Assembly (NCBI GenBank): GCA_038236995.1
Contig: JBBRZE010000015.1
Coordinates: 1 to 64,000, forward strand
DNA: 64,000 nt
Direction: 5' to 3'
DNA from: JAAFHB01 sp038236995
GTDB taxonomy: Bacteria; Bacteroidota; Bacteroidia; Bacteroidales; Prolixibacteraceae
Shown one piece after another: positions 8,491-16,754 of the stretch. The first letter of the stretch is position 1. The number at the start of each line of letters is the position of its first letter. The notes beneath the pieces are model-generated. The model had not been told where the DNA came from. It was given only the letters and a program-made list of their open reading frames with translations, and did not search any database. The position numbers were made by a program, and so were the translations under genes.

Positions 8491-8817
8491 ATGCGAAAGA
8501 TAAAAAATTACCAGTATCCGCTTTTTTTGGCGGCCATTTTATTTTTAACCGGAAGCTGTAAAAAAGATCTTGGCGGTTCTTCCAGTTCATTATATACGCC
8601 TACCACAGCTGATGTAACCAGTAGTGCAACATTAGCTGAATTGCAGCAAGGACGGTCATTATATTCAAGTAATTGCAATAGTTGTCATGGGCTTTATATG
8701 CCCGAGAGTTATTCATCTTCGCAATGGAGAAGCGTAATGGGCAGCATGGCTCCAAGAACCCGTATGACGGCATCCCAAATTCTGTTGGTGACCAAATACG
8801 TTACCAAGGGTAAATAA
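8491..8817 (+). CDS. Small c-type cytochrome lipoprotein
   Basis: This 108-residue protein has a lipoprotein signal (FLTGSC, lipidated Cys23) followed by a Ser-rich linker and a single haem c attachment motif CNSCH (Cys62, Cys65, His66). A Met in the MGSMAPRTRM segment is a plausible sixth haem ligand. The organisation is that of a membrane-tethered monohaem electron carrier in the periplasm. It is not next to an oxidase or dehydrogenase, so its partner is unknown; the cytochrome c maturation protein at 58871 could attach its haem. Confidence 0.82.
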   Translation: MRKIKNYQYPLFLAAILFLTGSCKKDLGGSSSSLYTPTTADVTSSATLAELQQGRSLYSSNCNSCHGLYMPESYSSSQWRSVMGSMAPRTRMTASQILLVTKYVTKGK

Positions 8818-8924
8818 TGCACTGTATCATATGGCGATATAAGCTGCTTAACATTCCTTTTCTGAATTTATTAATCCGGCGATGATTCTGTGTATCTTGC
8901 GCGGAAATTCAAATCCTGTTAAAA

Positions 8925-9617
8925 ATGGTTTTACGGTACATTATAATTTGTCTGGTTTCCCTGTTTATTGGTAATGCTTGTTTGAAAGCTCAAGTGGAAA
9001 GTCCCGTAAATGATTTGCCATTGCAATTGTCTGTTTCAAAGGGTAGTAAATCTTCTCTAGTTATTTATATCTCCGGCGACGGAGGATGGAATGAATTCAA
9101 TCAGAAATTGGTTCAGGAGTTTGAAAAGCAGGGATATGGAGTGATAACGTTCAATACCCGGAAATATTTCTGGAACGAAAAATATCCGGAAGTATTTGCC
9201 CGTGATATCGACCGATTGTCCAATTATTATTTGAAAGAATGGAAAAAATCTTTTGTGATAATTGTAGGATATTCTTTTGGTGCCGACCTAGGGATCTTTC
9301 TTCCCGGTCGTGTTTCGGTTGAATTACAGAAAAAAATAATTAAAATAGCTTTGATTTCACCATCGGCAAGCTCCGATTTTGTAATCAGACTAAGTGATAT
9401 GATCGGAAACAGTGAAAACGTCAATCGGAAATTCAAGGTGAAGCCAGAGATCGACAAAACTGATTTGCCGGTCATTTGTATCTTTGGAAAGGATGAAGAA
9501 TTAGTGCTTAAAACCAGTCTTCGGGAAAGTAAGAACCTTCATATTTATGAGTTGCCTGGAGATCATCGGTATAAAGATGATTTTTCTGCACTTTCAAAAA
9601 TGATTGGATTGGAATAA
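8925..9617 (+). CDS. VirJ/AcvB-like alpha/beta hydrolase, exported
   Basis: This 230-residue protein matches the VirJ-like hydrolase pattern: ISGDGGWNEF (51-55 is GDGGW), TRKYFW at about 79-83, and the nucleophile elbow GYSFGAD with Ser117. A His in GDHRYK near the C-terminus completes a Ser hydrolase triad. A signal peptide (residues 1-22, ending CLKAQ) indicates export. In Agrobacterium, AcvB/VirJ proteins act in the periplasm, and AcvB has been linked to hydrolysis of aminoacylated phosphatidylglycerol. Whether this Bacteroidota homologue does the same is open. It is followed by a strong shared terminator. Confidence 0.75.
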   Translation: MVLRYIIICLVSLFIGNACLKAQVESPVNDLPLQLSVSKGSKSSLVIYISGDGGWNEFNQKLVQEFEKQGYGVITFNTRKYFWNEKYPEVFARDIDRLSNYYLKEWKKSFVIIVGYSFGADLGIFLPGRVSVELQKKIIKIALISPSASSDFVIRLSDMIGNSENVNRKFKVKPEIDKTDLPVICIFGKDEELVLKTSLRESKNLHIYELPGDHRYKDDFSALSKMIGLE

Positions 9618-9656
9618 GTTATTGTAAGCCTATACGAATGACTTCAGTAATAAAAA

Positions 9657-9696
9657 TAAAGCCCAACAAAGTTTTTTACAACATGTTGGGCTTTTA
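9657..9696. terminator. Bidirectional terminator between VirJ-like gene and tRNA-His
   Basis: GCCCAACA at 9661-9668 pairs with TGTTGGGC at 9684-9691, flanked by A-rich and T-rich sequence on the two sides. It can serve the plus-strand hydrolase gene and the minus-strand tRNA gene, which converge here. Confidence 0.75.
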
Positions 9697-9700
9697 AATG

Positions 9701-9775
9701 GGTGGAAGATGGGGTTCGAACCCACGACCCCTGGTACCACAAACCAGTGCTCTAACCAACTGAGCTACATCCACC
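9701..9775 (-). tRNA. tRNA-His (anticodon GTG)
   Basis: Read on the minus strand, the sequence folds as a cloverleaf: acceptor GTGGATG paired with CTTCCAC (one T-T mismatch), D-arm GCTC/GAGC, anticodon stem CTGGT/ACCAG around loop TTGTGGT (anticodon GTG, His), and T-arm GTGGG/CCCAT with TTCGAAC. The extra G at position -1 opposite C73, the identity element of histidine tRNAs, is present at 9775/9701. The CCA end is not encoded, so it must be added by the CCA-adding enzyme (a candidate is encoded at 23551). Confidence 0.95.
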
Positions 9776-9973
9776 ATTTAGCGGTTGCAAATATAGAAAA
9801 TGTTTTCCGATTCATGCAACTGATTTTTCAAAAAAGTGACTTAATCATTAATTGATTGTAAATCTGACGGATACATTTAATGTAATCTGCAAAGTGATCA
9901 TATTGAGAAAAACATTCTGTCGTTTCAACGGTATTGTTAACTTTGTTTTTTGGTATTAACATTTAACAAAGCG

Positions 9974-10681
9974 ATGGATTATTTACTCGACAATCCCGAG
10001 GCAGAGCGGATATTTCAGGAAATCTTATCAAAGATTAAACCATTACAGAATATTGAAGTGGTCAACTCGATGCAAAAAAGAGGTGTTGACTACAAAGTGA
10101 ATCTTGGTGTTTCAATTCCATTGCTTCAGGATATAGCCTCGAATTATGAAATGAATCACCTCCTTGCGCTTAAACTATGGAACAAACAGTGGCGCGAAAC
10201 CATGATTCTTGCAATGCTTATTGAAGAACCTGGAAAAGTTACCGAAAACCAGATGGATTTTTGGGTGAAGAACTTCCAGTCAATCGAGATAGCTGAACAG
10301 GCAGCTATGAACCTGTTTTCTAAAACGGGTTTTGCTTATAAAAAAGCTTTCGAGTACTGTCTTGGCAAAAAAATGTTGGTTAAGATTGTTGGTTTATTGA
10401 TGATTGGAAGACTTGCATTGACCGATCGTGAAGCCTCGGACGAAAATTTCGACCCATTTTTTGAGTTGATGCCGCCTCTTTCGAAAGATCCTCAATTATC
10501 GATTGTATTTTCAAGGATTTATATTCAGGTAGGGATGCGTAACCTAAGTCTTAACGAAACGGCAATCAGTTATGCGAAAATTCTGAGAACTATTGATTCG
10601 AAAACAGCGCAGGAAAATGCGGAACACATCCTAAGTGAACTTGACTGTGAGGATGCACGAGAGATTGTTAAGAGGCGATAA
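9974..10681 (+). CDS. AlkD-like DNA alkylation repair family protein
   Basis: This 235-residue, all-helical protein resembles the HEAT-like DNA alkylation repair family (AlkC/AlkD). Typical features are the early block with VNSMQKRGVDYKVNLGVSIP, an LW-x3-WRETMILAMLI helix where the family has conserved Trp/Glu/Arg residues, and a FWVKNFQSIEIAEQA segment. Such proteins excise or bind N3/N7-alkylated purines, but I cannot confirm the glycosylase residues. The start was moved from a TTG at 9950 to the ATG at 9974. It appears monocistronic. Confidence 0.65.
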   Translation: MDYLLDNPEAERIFQEILSKIKPLQNIEVVNSMQKRGVDYKVNLGVSIPLLQDIASNYEMNHLLALKLWNKQWRETMILAMLIEEPGKVTENQMDFWVKNFQSIEIAEQAAMNLFSKTGFAYKKAFEYCLGKKMLVKIVGLLMIGRLALTDREASDENFDPFFELMPPLSKDPQLSIVFSRIYIQVGMRNLSLNETAISYAKILRTIDSKTAQENAEHILSELDCEDAREIVKRR

Positions 10682-10733
10682 TAGAAATTAACGCTCTGTG
10701 AATATATAATTTAGCCCTCTGTCCCTGTCATTA

Positions 10734-10764
10734 TTTGATCACAATTTTTAAATCACTATTTTTG
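10734..10764 (+). promoter_or_regulatory. Bacteroidota promoter for the GNAT-like gene
   Basis: TTTG at 10734-10737 and TATTTTTG at 10757-10764 are separated by 19 bp, a textbook -33/-7 pair for the Bacteroidota housekeeping sigma factor. The ATG follows 28 bp after the -7 box. Confidence 0.65.
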
Positions 10765-10792
10765 CACAGCAAATAAACCCCATGTATTATTT

Positions 10793-12007
10793 ATGGAAGT
10801 CATTGAAGTAAAAGAACATAGTACGATCAAAGCTTTTCACCAGGTTGGCCACGACATCTACAAAGACGATCAGAATTGGGTACCCCCATTGGAAGTGCTC
10901 GAAGATGCGGCCTTTGATCCCACAAAAAATGAGTTCTACAAACACGGTGACGGAACCCGCTGGATACTAAAAGATGATAATGGAAAGGTAATTGGCAGGA
11001 TTGGGGCGTTTATTAATGGGAACAGAGCTTATACTTTCAGCCAGCCAACAGGCGGATGTGGTTTTTTTGAATGCATTGATGATCAGAAGGCTGCAAATCT
11101 GCTTTTTGATACTGCTAAAGGATGGCTTGCAACACGAGGTATGGAAGCCATGGACGGTCCGGTTAATTTTGGAGAGAACCTGATCAATTGGGGACTGCTT
11201 GTCGAAGGGTTTATGCAGCAGGGATTTGGGATGCCTTATAACAAACCATATTATCTGCAATTGTTTGAAAATTACGGATTTAAAATATATTTTGAGCAAT
11301 ATAGTTATCATCTTAATCATAAAGAGCCATTTCCGGAACGATTTTGGAAAATTGCAGAATGGGTCGCAAAAAAGCCCAACTTCAGATTTGAGCATGTTCG
11401 GTTCGATAATATTGAGAAGTATATTCAGGATTTTGTAAAAATTTACGAACAGGCCTGGGCACGGTTCGATAATCACCAGGCGGTCGATCTTGACGATATC
11501 CGGGGAATGATGAAGATTGCCAAACTGATTGCAGACGAAGAGTTTATTTGGTTCGCTTATTATAATGATGAACCGGTTCTGCTTTTTGGAATGATCCCCG
11601 ACTGGAATCAGATTTTAAAGAAGTTGAATGGTAAATCGAATTGGTGGAGTATACTAAAGTTTATCTGGTATAAAAAAATCAGGACTATAACCCGTTCAAG
11701 GATTTTAATTATGGGTGTAGTTCCCAAGTTTCAGGGAACAGGACTTGAGTCCGCTGTTTTCTGGCATATGGACAAAGTTATGCAGCGTAAATTATGGATT
11801 AACGAGGTGGAGCTTTCGTGGGTAGGCGATTTCAATCCCAAAATGATGGCGATATATCAGTCAGTTGGTGGTGTTCACGCGAAGACCCACTACACAATGC
11901 GTTATCTTTTTGACCGCACAGCACCATTCGAACGGGCGCCAATGCTGATGAAAGATATTTTGAAAAAAAATGAAAGGGAGGGACGCAATGAGGGTGAGAC
12001 GGTCTGA
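10793..12007 (+). CDS. GNAT-like acetyltransferase family protein, about 400 residues
   Basis: This 404-residue soluble protein fits a conserved bacterial family usually annotated as GNAT-fold N-acetyltransferases. Evidence is a beta-rich N-terminal half with the acceptor-type stretch GKVIGRIGAFINGN, a central MDGPVNFGENLINWGLL block, and a C-terminal half with VPKFQGTGLESAVFWHM, where the Q-x-x-G-x-(G/E)-x-A pyrophosphate-binding motif of GNAT enzymes is expected. Substrate is unknown. It has its own promoter and no obvious partner. No signal peptide or membrane segment. Confidence 0.6.
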   Translation: MEVIEVKEHSTIKAFHQVGHDIYKDDQNWVPPLEVLEDAAFDPTKNEFYKHGDGTRWILKDDNGKVIGRIGAFINGNRAYTFSQPTGGCGFFECIDDQKAANLLFDTAKGWLATRGMEAMDGPVNFGENLINWGLLVEGFMQQGFGMPYNKPYYLQLFENYGFKIYFEQYSYHLNHKEPFPERFWKIAEWVAKKPNFRFEHVRFDNIEKYIQDFVKIYEQAWARFDNHQAVDLDDIRGMMKIAKLIADEEFIWFAYYNDEPVLLFGMIPDWNQILKKLNGKSNWWSILKFIWYKKIRTITRSRILIMGVVPKFQGTGLESAVFWHMDKVMQRKLWINEVELSWVGDFNPKMMAIYQSVGGVHAKTHYTMRYLFDRTAPFERAPMLMKDILKKNEREGRNEGETV

Positions 12008-12310
12008 TATGACTGCTTTATAGGCGATTTGAAAATTTGAAGATGAGTCAATTCGCTGATCTGAAACTCATTTTAATTAAAGTTACAGATATGAATTGAT
12101 CCCCTTTTATTTATAGAAATTCACTGGTAACCAACAGTCTGCTGCTGTTTTTAATCAAGCAGGATGTGCGATTTGCAGTGAAATTTAGTATAAAAAGAAA
12201 AATAAAATTCTTTTAAAAATATCTGTTGCAAATTATTGAAGTATGCTTATCTTTGCAACCCATATCGAAGGAATAGATTAAGAATAAGATATTAATAAAT
12301 TATAGTTCAC
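12008..12310 (+). other. Intergenic region upstream of L31, with weak hairpins
   Basis: A weak stem (ATGAGT 12043-12048 with ACTCAT 12066-12071, followed by TTTTAATT) may end the GNAT-like transcript. A second small stem lies at 12133-12148. The 3' part holds the L31 promoter. No gene is visible. Confidence 0.4.
12226..12255 (+). promoter_or_regulatory. Bacteroidota promoter for ribosomal protein L31
   Basis: TTG at 12226-12228 and TATCTTTG at 12248-12255 are spaced by 19 bp, matching the -33/-7 consensus. The start codon is 55 bp downstream of the -7 box, leaving a leader of roughly 50 bases. Confidence 0.65.
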
Positions 12311-12574
12311 ATGAAAAAGGGAATACATCCGGAAAGTTATCGGCTGGTAGCATTTAAAGATATGTCAAACGAACATACTTTTCTTACCAGGTCATCAGCT
12401 GCATCAAAGGAAAAAATTGAAATTGATGGCGTTGAGTATCCGCTTATTAAGGTGGAAATTTCAAATACTTCTCACCCATTTTATACCGGTAAAATGAAGC
12501 TTGTCGATACCGCAGGACGTGTAGATAAGTTCCTGACCCGTTATTCAAAACATATGGATAAACGCAAGCAATAA
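12311..12574 (+). CDS. rpmE2: 50S ribosomal protein L31, type B
   Basis: This 87-residue protein begins MKKGIHPESY and contains the characteristic SSHPFYTGK-like block (here NTSHPFYTGKMKLVDTAGRVDKF). It lacks the zinc-binding cysteines of type A L31 (the C-minus form), so it is the type B protein. It is the usual sole L31 in many Bacteroidota and not necessarily a zinc-starvation paralogue. It is a stand-alone unit with its own promoter and a strong terminator. Confidence 0.95.
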   Translation: MKKGIHPESYRLVAFKDMSNEHTFLTRSSAASKEKIEIDGVEYPLIKVEISNTSHPFYTGKMKLVDTAGRVDKFLTRYSKHMDKRKQ

Positions 12575-12592
12575 GCTGTTAAAGAGCTTGAG

Positions 12593-12624
12593 AAACCCCG
12601 TATTTTAACAGTACGGGGTTTTTT
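12593..12624 (+). terminator. Rho-independent terminator after L31
   Basis: AAACCCCGTA at 12593-12602 pairs perfectly with TACGGGGTTT at 12612-12621, followed by T's. It is a classical intrinsic terminator. Confidence 0.9.
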
Positions 12625-12788
12625 GTGTCTTTTTCATATTCGGTTTGATTTAGCTTTTTCCACCTGACAGAATGCCCTTTTTCTGGTATTATTGTGTAAT
12701 CTTCCGGTTTGGCACATGAATTGAAACATAAATTGTCACCTCACTTAAATGGAGGTGGGGGACAAAGTGTCATCATTTTAAATTTAAA

Positions 12789-15248
12789 ATGGAAAACAAA
12801 AAAAATAAGATCTCAAAAAATAGTTTCCTATATTCCAGCGAGATAGAAGATCAGGATGATTTTATCCCAATTCTGGTCGATGGCGATGATGCCGATCTCA
12901 GCGCTGTTGAAGTTCCGGAAATTCTGCCAATCTTACCGTTACGCAATACCGTTCTTTTCCCCGGTGTCGTAATGCCCATTACTGTTGGAAGGCAAAAATC
13001 GCTTTTGCTAATTAAAGAAGCCTATTCGGGGAATAAACTGATCGGTACCATCGCTCAAAAAGACGGACAGATCGAGGACCCGGAACCTGATGATCTGTTT
13101 CAGGTTGGAACAATGGCTGAGATCCTGAAAATTCTGGAAATGCCCGATGGTTCCACATCAGTGATCATTCAGGGGAAACGGCGCTTCAGGTTAAAAGGGA
13201 TTGCTGAAACAAGTCCATATCTTCGGGCAACAGTTCTGGTAATCAACGATATACTACCGACTACGAAAATGCACGAATTTACAGCATTGGTCGAGTCGTT
13301 GAAAGATTTGGCACTCAAAATTGTAAAAGCTTCCGGGAATATTCCTCAGGAGGCACAATTTGCCGTTAAAAATATTGAAAATGCCACCTTCCTGATAAAT
13401 TTTATTTGTAATAATACAGAGCTTAATGCTTTGGAGAAACAGGAATTGCTTGAACTTGACGATCTGCGTGACCGAAGTACCAAATTGCTTACTTACCTGG
13501 TTCGCGAAGTTCAGCTGATCGATCTCAAAAAGGATATTCAGAAAAAGGTGAAAGTTGATATGGATCAGCAACAACGCGAATATCTGCTTCACCAACAAAT
13601 AAAGACAATACAGGACGAGCTTGGTGGAAATCCTTCGGAACAGGAGATTGCTGATCTCAAAAAGCGAAGTCAGGATAAAAAATGGAACGCGAACGTACAG
13701 GCGGCCTTTGAAAAGGAACTCTCGAAACTTATTCGGATGAATCCTGCAGCCGGTGAATACTCGGTACAGGCAGGCTATCTTGAAACCTTTCTCGATCTTC
13801 CATGGAATATTTATTCAGAAGATAATTTTGATCTTCGGAATGCAGAGAAGATTCTTGACGAGGATCATTACGGACTTGAAAAAGTGAAGGATCGTATTCT
13901 TGAACACCTGGCGGTTTTAAAATTAAAGGGTGATATGAAGTCGCCAATACTTTGTCTTTATGGCCCTCCCGGAGTTGGTAAAACTTCACTTGGGAAATCG
14001 GTCGCCAGGGCACTTGGACGCAAATTTGTAAGAATGAGCCTCGGTGGACTTCATGATGAGTCTGAGATTCGTGGACACCGCAAAACATATATTGGTGCAA
14101 TGCCTGGCCGGATTATTCAGAATTTGAAAAAGGCAGGAACCTCAAATCCTGTGTTTATTTTGGATGAGCTCGACAAGGTGTCAAACGACTTTCATGGAGA
14201 TCCTGCATCGGCATTATTAGAAGTACTGGATCCAGAGCAAAATGGGGAATTTCACGATAACTATATTGATCTCGACTATGACCTGTCGCGTGTAATGTTT
14301 ATAGCAACAGCTAATAGTTTGAGCACTATTCATCCGGCCTTACGCGACCGGTTGGAGCTGATTGACGTGAGCGGTTATTTGCTCGAAGAGAAAATAGAAA
14401 TTGCAAAGCGGCATCTGATAACCCGTCAACTTGAGGGGCATGGAATGAAAAAGGATGATGTGAAATTTTCCAAAGATGCTCTCATAAGGCTCATCGAGGA
14501 TTACACAAGAGAATCGGGTGTCCGCGAAATGGATAAGCAACTTGCCAAAGTAATCAGGAGAGTTGCCAGAAAGATTGCTTTCGAAGAGGAATACAATAAG
14601 AAAATTGGACCAGCTGAAATACGCGAGTACCTTGGTTCACCAAAATATAGTAAAGAGAGCTACGAAGGAAACGAATATGCCGGCGTTGTAACAGGTCTTG
14701 CCTGGACTTCTGCGGGTGGTGAGATCCTTTATGTGGAGACCAGCTTAAGTCAGGGAAAGAGTAAATTTACGATAACCGGTAACCTCGGCGAAGTGATGAA
14801 GGAATCTGCAGCGATCGCTTTGGAGTATTTAAAGTCACACTGTGGTCAGCTTGGACTGAAACCTGAGGTCTTCGAAAAATGGGATGTGCATATGCATGTA
14901 CCTGAGGGAGCGATTCCCAAAGATGGTCCTTCTGCAGGAATTACAATGGCCACGGCGCTCGCTTCTGCATTCACACAGCGGAAGGTGAAGAAAGGATTAG
15001 CCATGACGGGTGAGATCACCTTGCGCGGAAGAGTATTACCTGTTGGCGGGATCAAAGAAAAAATTCTGGCGGCGAAACGTGCCGGAATTAAAGAGATTGT
15101 GATGAGTAAAGAGAATAAAAAGGATATCGAGGAGATCAAGGAGATCTATCTTAAAGGCTTAACCTTTCATTTCGTTGAAAATGTGGGTGATGTATTTGAG
15201 ATTGCATTGATGGAGGAGAAGATTAAAAATCCATTGGCGATCTCTTAA
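12789..15248 (+). CDS. lon: ATP-dependent Lon protease
   Basis: This 819-residue endopeptidase La degrades misfolded and regulatory proteins in the cytoplasm. It has the N-terminal LON substrate-binding domain (about residues 40-250, ILPLRNTVLFPGVVMPI), a coiled-coil linker, an AAA+ module with Walker A GPPGVGKT (392-399) and Walker B VFILDELDK, and a C-terminal protease domain with the Ser/Lys dyad: Ser715 in PKDGPSAG and Lys756 in GGIKEK. Length and all key residues are normal. A short CACCTC/GAGGTG hairpin (12737-12742 with 12752-12757) lies in the leader; no CIRCE element is present. A strong terminator follows. Confidence 0.97.
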   Translation: MENKKNKISKNSFLYSSEIEDQDDFIPILVDGDDADLSAVEVPEILPILPLRNTVLFPGVVMPITVGRQKSLLLIKEAYSGNKLIGTIAQKDGQIEDPEPDDLFQVGTMAEILKILEMPDGSTSVIIQGKRRFRLKGIAETSPYLRATVLVINDILPTTKMHEFTALVESLKDLALKIVKASGNIPQEAQFAVKNIENATFLINFICNNTELNALEKQELLELDDLRDRSTKLLTYLVREVQLIDLKKDIQKKVKVDMDQQQREYLLHQQIKTIQDELGGNPSEQEIADLKKRSQDKKWNANVQAAFEKELSKLIRMNPAAGEYSVQAGYLETFLDLPWNIYSEDNFDLRNAEKILDEDHYGLEKVKDRILEHLAVLKLKGDMKSPILCLYGPPGVGKTSLGKSVARALGRKFVRMSLGGLHDESEIRGHRKTYIGAMPGRIIQNLKKAGTSNPVFILDELDKVSNDFHGDPASALLEVLDPEQNGEFHDNYIDLDYDLSRVMFIATANSLSTIHPALRDRLELIDVSGYLLEEKIEIAKRHLITRQLEGHGMKKDDVKFSKDALIRLIEDYTRESGVREMDKQLAKVIRRVARKIAFEEEYNKKIGPAEIREYLGSPKYSKESYEGNEYAGVVTGLAWTSAGGEILYVETSLSQGKSKFTITGNLGEVMKESAAIALEYLKSHCGQLGLKPEVFEKWDVHMHVPEGAIPKDGPSAGITMATALASAFTQRKVKKGLAMTGEITLRGRVLPVGGIKEKILAAKRAGIKEIVMSKENKKDIEEIKEIYLKGLTFHFVENVGDVFEIALMEEKIKNPLAIS

Positions 15249-15273
15249 ATCGATTCAAACTTAATAAAATAGG

Positions 15274-15302
15274 AGCCGCTACACCAGTTGTAGCGGCTTT
15301 TG
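15274..15302. terminator. Intrinsic terminator between lon and the methyltransferase gene
   Basis: AGCCGCTACA at 15274-15283 pairs perfectly with TGTAGCGGCT at 15289-15298, loop of five bases, followed by TTTT. It lies between convergent genes and mainly serves lon. Confidence 0.85.
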
Positions 15303-15305
15303 TGT

Positions 15306-16022
15306 TTAATCAGTTTTTTTTGCAATTAATGTAAACGCCTTCCCTTCATCGATTAGTTCTTCAATATTAAAACCTGTCAATTTTAAAAATAGCGCGATTT
15401 CATCACGTGTAAAAGCCCGCAGTGTTGTGATATCATCAAACTCCGTTATTTTATCATCCTGCTCAATGATATATTTGGCAAACCAATCATAGGTCCAGCC
15501 AGTTGAGAGATTCTTTTCCAGGTGACTTATCCTCCTGATCTTTTTCCCGTTGTGTTCGATATTTTGTTCAAAGTCATTGAAGTTGTCGAATATTTGGTTC
15601 GCGTTGAAAACGCCAAATACCAATAATCCGTTCTCTTTTATTGATTTGTGCACGCCCTTTAATGTTTCCATGATTCCCTGATTATCGATCACGTAAGCAA
15701 GTGAGCGGCCTGTAATCAGAATTGAATCAAATTGCCGGTCGAAGGACAAATTGCGCATATCGCATTGGATAAACTGGTCGGAATGTACTTCACGACGGGC
15801 AATATCCAACATTTCGATGTATAAATCGAGCCCCAAATATTCGTATCCATTAGCCAGAAACCTGCGCGCGAGCATTCCTGAGCCACAACCAATCTCCAAA
15901 ATTGTATGGCAGTTATTGGCTTTTAAGATGGCATCATAAAAATGAAATTCCTTCTCATAGTCAAAGACATGCTGGTACATTTCATGATAGGTCTCTGCTA
16001 AAGTTGAGTACTGTTGAGTCAT
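15306..16022 (-). CDS. Class I SAM-dependent methyltransferase
   Basis: This 238-residue cytoplasmic protein has the Rossmann-type SAM motif I LEIGCGSG (residues 42-49), an acidic residue at the end of strand 2 (YLGLDLYIEML), and QCDMRNLSF at motif II. The C-terminal part (ALFLKLTGFNIEELIDEGKAFTLIAKK) is the usual closing strand pair. The substrate is not identifiable. It is separated by about 90 bp from ispF, which is transcribed in the same direction upstream of it, so co-transcription is possible. Confidence 0.85.
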   Translation of the reverse strand: MTQQYSTLAETYHEMYQHVFDYEKEFHFYDAILKANNCHTILEIGCGSGMLARRFLANGYEYLGLDLYIEMLDIARREVHSDQFIQCDMRNLSFDRQFDSILITGRSLAYVIDNQGIMETLKGVHKSIKENGLLVFGVFNANQIFDNFNDFEQNIEHNGKKIRRISHLEKNLSTGWTYDWFAKYIIEQDDKITEFDDITTLRAFTRDEIALFLKLTGFNIEELIDEGKAFTLIAKKTD

Positions 16023-16113
16023 CTTTTTGATTTCTGATCAGTAATAAAATTGGGATAAAGCCTTAGAATATTTGACCATGAATTTCCCCGCCTTTAAAGA
16101 TATGGCAATTGAA

Positions 16114-16596
16114 TTAACTAATTTTTTCAATCAGTACAACTGCCTGCACCGAGATTCCCTCTTCTCTCCCTTCAAATCCCAGTTTTTCAGTCGTGGTGGC
16201 TTTAATATTGATCGCATCAACATCGACTTTCAGTACTCGTGCAATCGTTTCCTCCATTAGCGGAATATAATCTTTCAATTTTGGTCGCTGTGCTGAGATT
16301 GTGGCATCGAGATTTACAAGTCTGAAACCTTTCTCGCTTACAAGACGATAAGTTTCAGCCAGTAATACTTTGCTGTCGATATTCTTGAATTCAGAAGAAG
16401 TGTCGGGAAAATGATACCCGATATCACGAAGTTTTGCTGCTCCTAAAAGTGCATCACAAATGGCATGAAGCAAAACATCTCCGTCGGAATGAGCGATGAG
16501 CCCTTTGCCATGTGGTATCAGAATTCCCCCAAGCCAGAGTGTCTCTCCTTCGGCCAGCTGGTGAACATCATACCCTAATCCTATGCGATAACTCAT
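16114..16596 (-). CDS. ispF: 2-C-methyl-D-erythritol 2,4-cyclodiphosphate synthase
   Basis: This 160-residue enzyme of the MEP isoprenoid pathway converts CDP-methylerythritol phosphate to the cyclic diphosphate, releasing CMP. It shows the metal-binding DVH motif (Asp10, His12) and His44 in HSDGDVLLHAI, the ISAQRPKL block and the C-terminal KATTTEKLGFEGREEGI signature. Length is normal and it works as a trimer in the cytoplasm. No other MEP gene is adjacent. Confidence 0.96.
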   Translation of the reverse strand: MSYRIGLGYDVHQLAEGETLWLGGILIPHGKGLIAHSDGDVLLHAICDALLGAAKLRDIGYHFPDTSSEFKNIDSKVLLAETYRLVSEKGFRLVNLDATISAQRPKLKDYIPLMEETIARVLKVDVDAINIKATTTEKLGFEGREEGISVQAVVLIEKIS

Positions 16597-16754
16597 TGTT
16601 TGTATATCTTTTAGTTATTATAAACTTGTTATTTTTGATAATTAAGCTGCTGGCTGTTTGCAACTGGCTTTTTGCTGCAGTTCGCCCGCAGAGAGATTGC
16701 CTATGAAATTCGGTCAAGAACTTTGAATTGTTAATCCTATACAAATTAAGTGTT

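Noticed and set aside
12730..12770. CIRCE (HrcA) element before lon
   Set aside because: The leader hairpin reads CACCTC/GAGGTG, not the TTAGCACTC-N9-GAGTGCTAA consensus.
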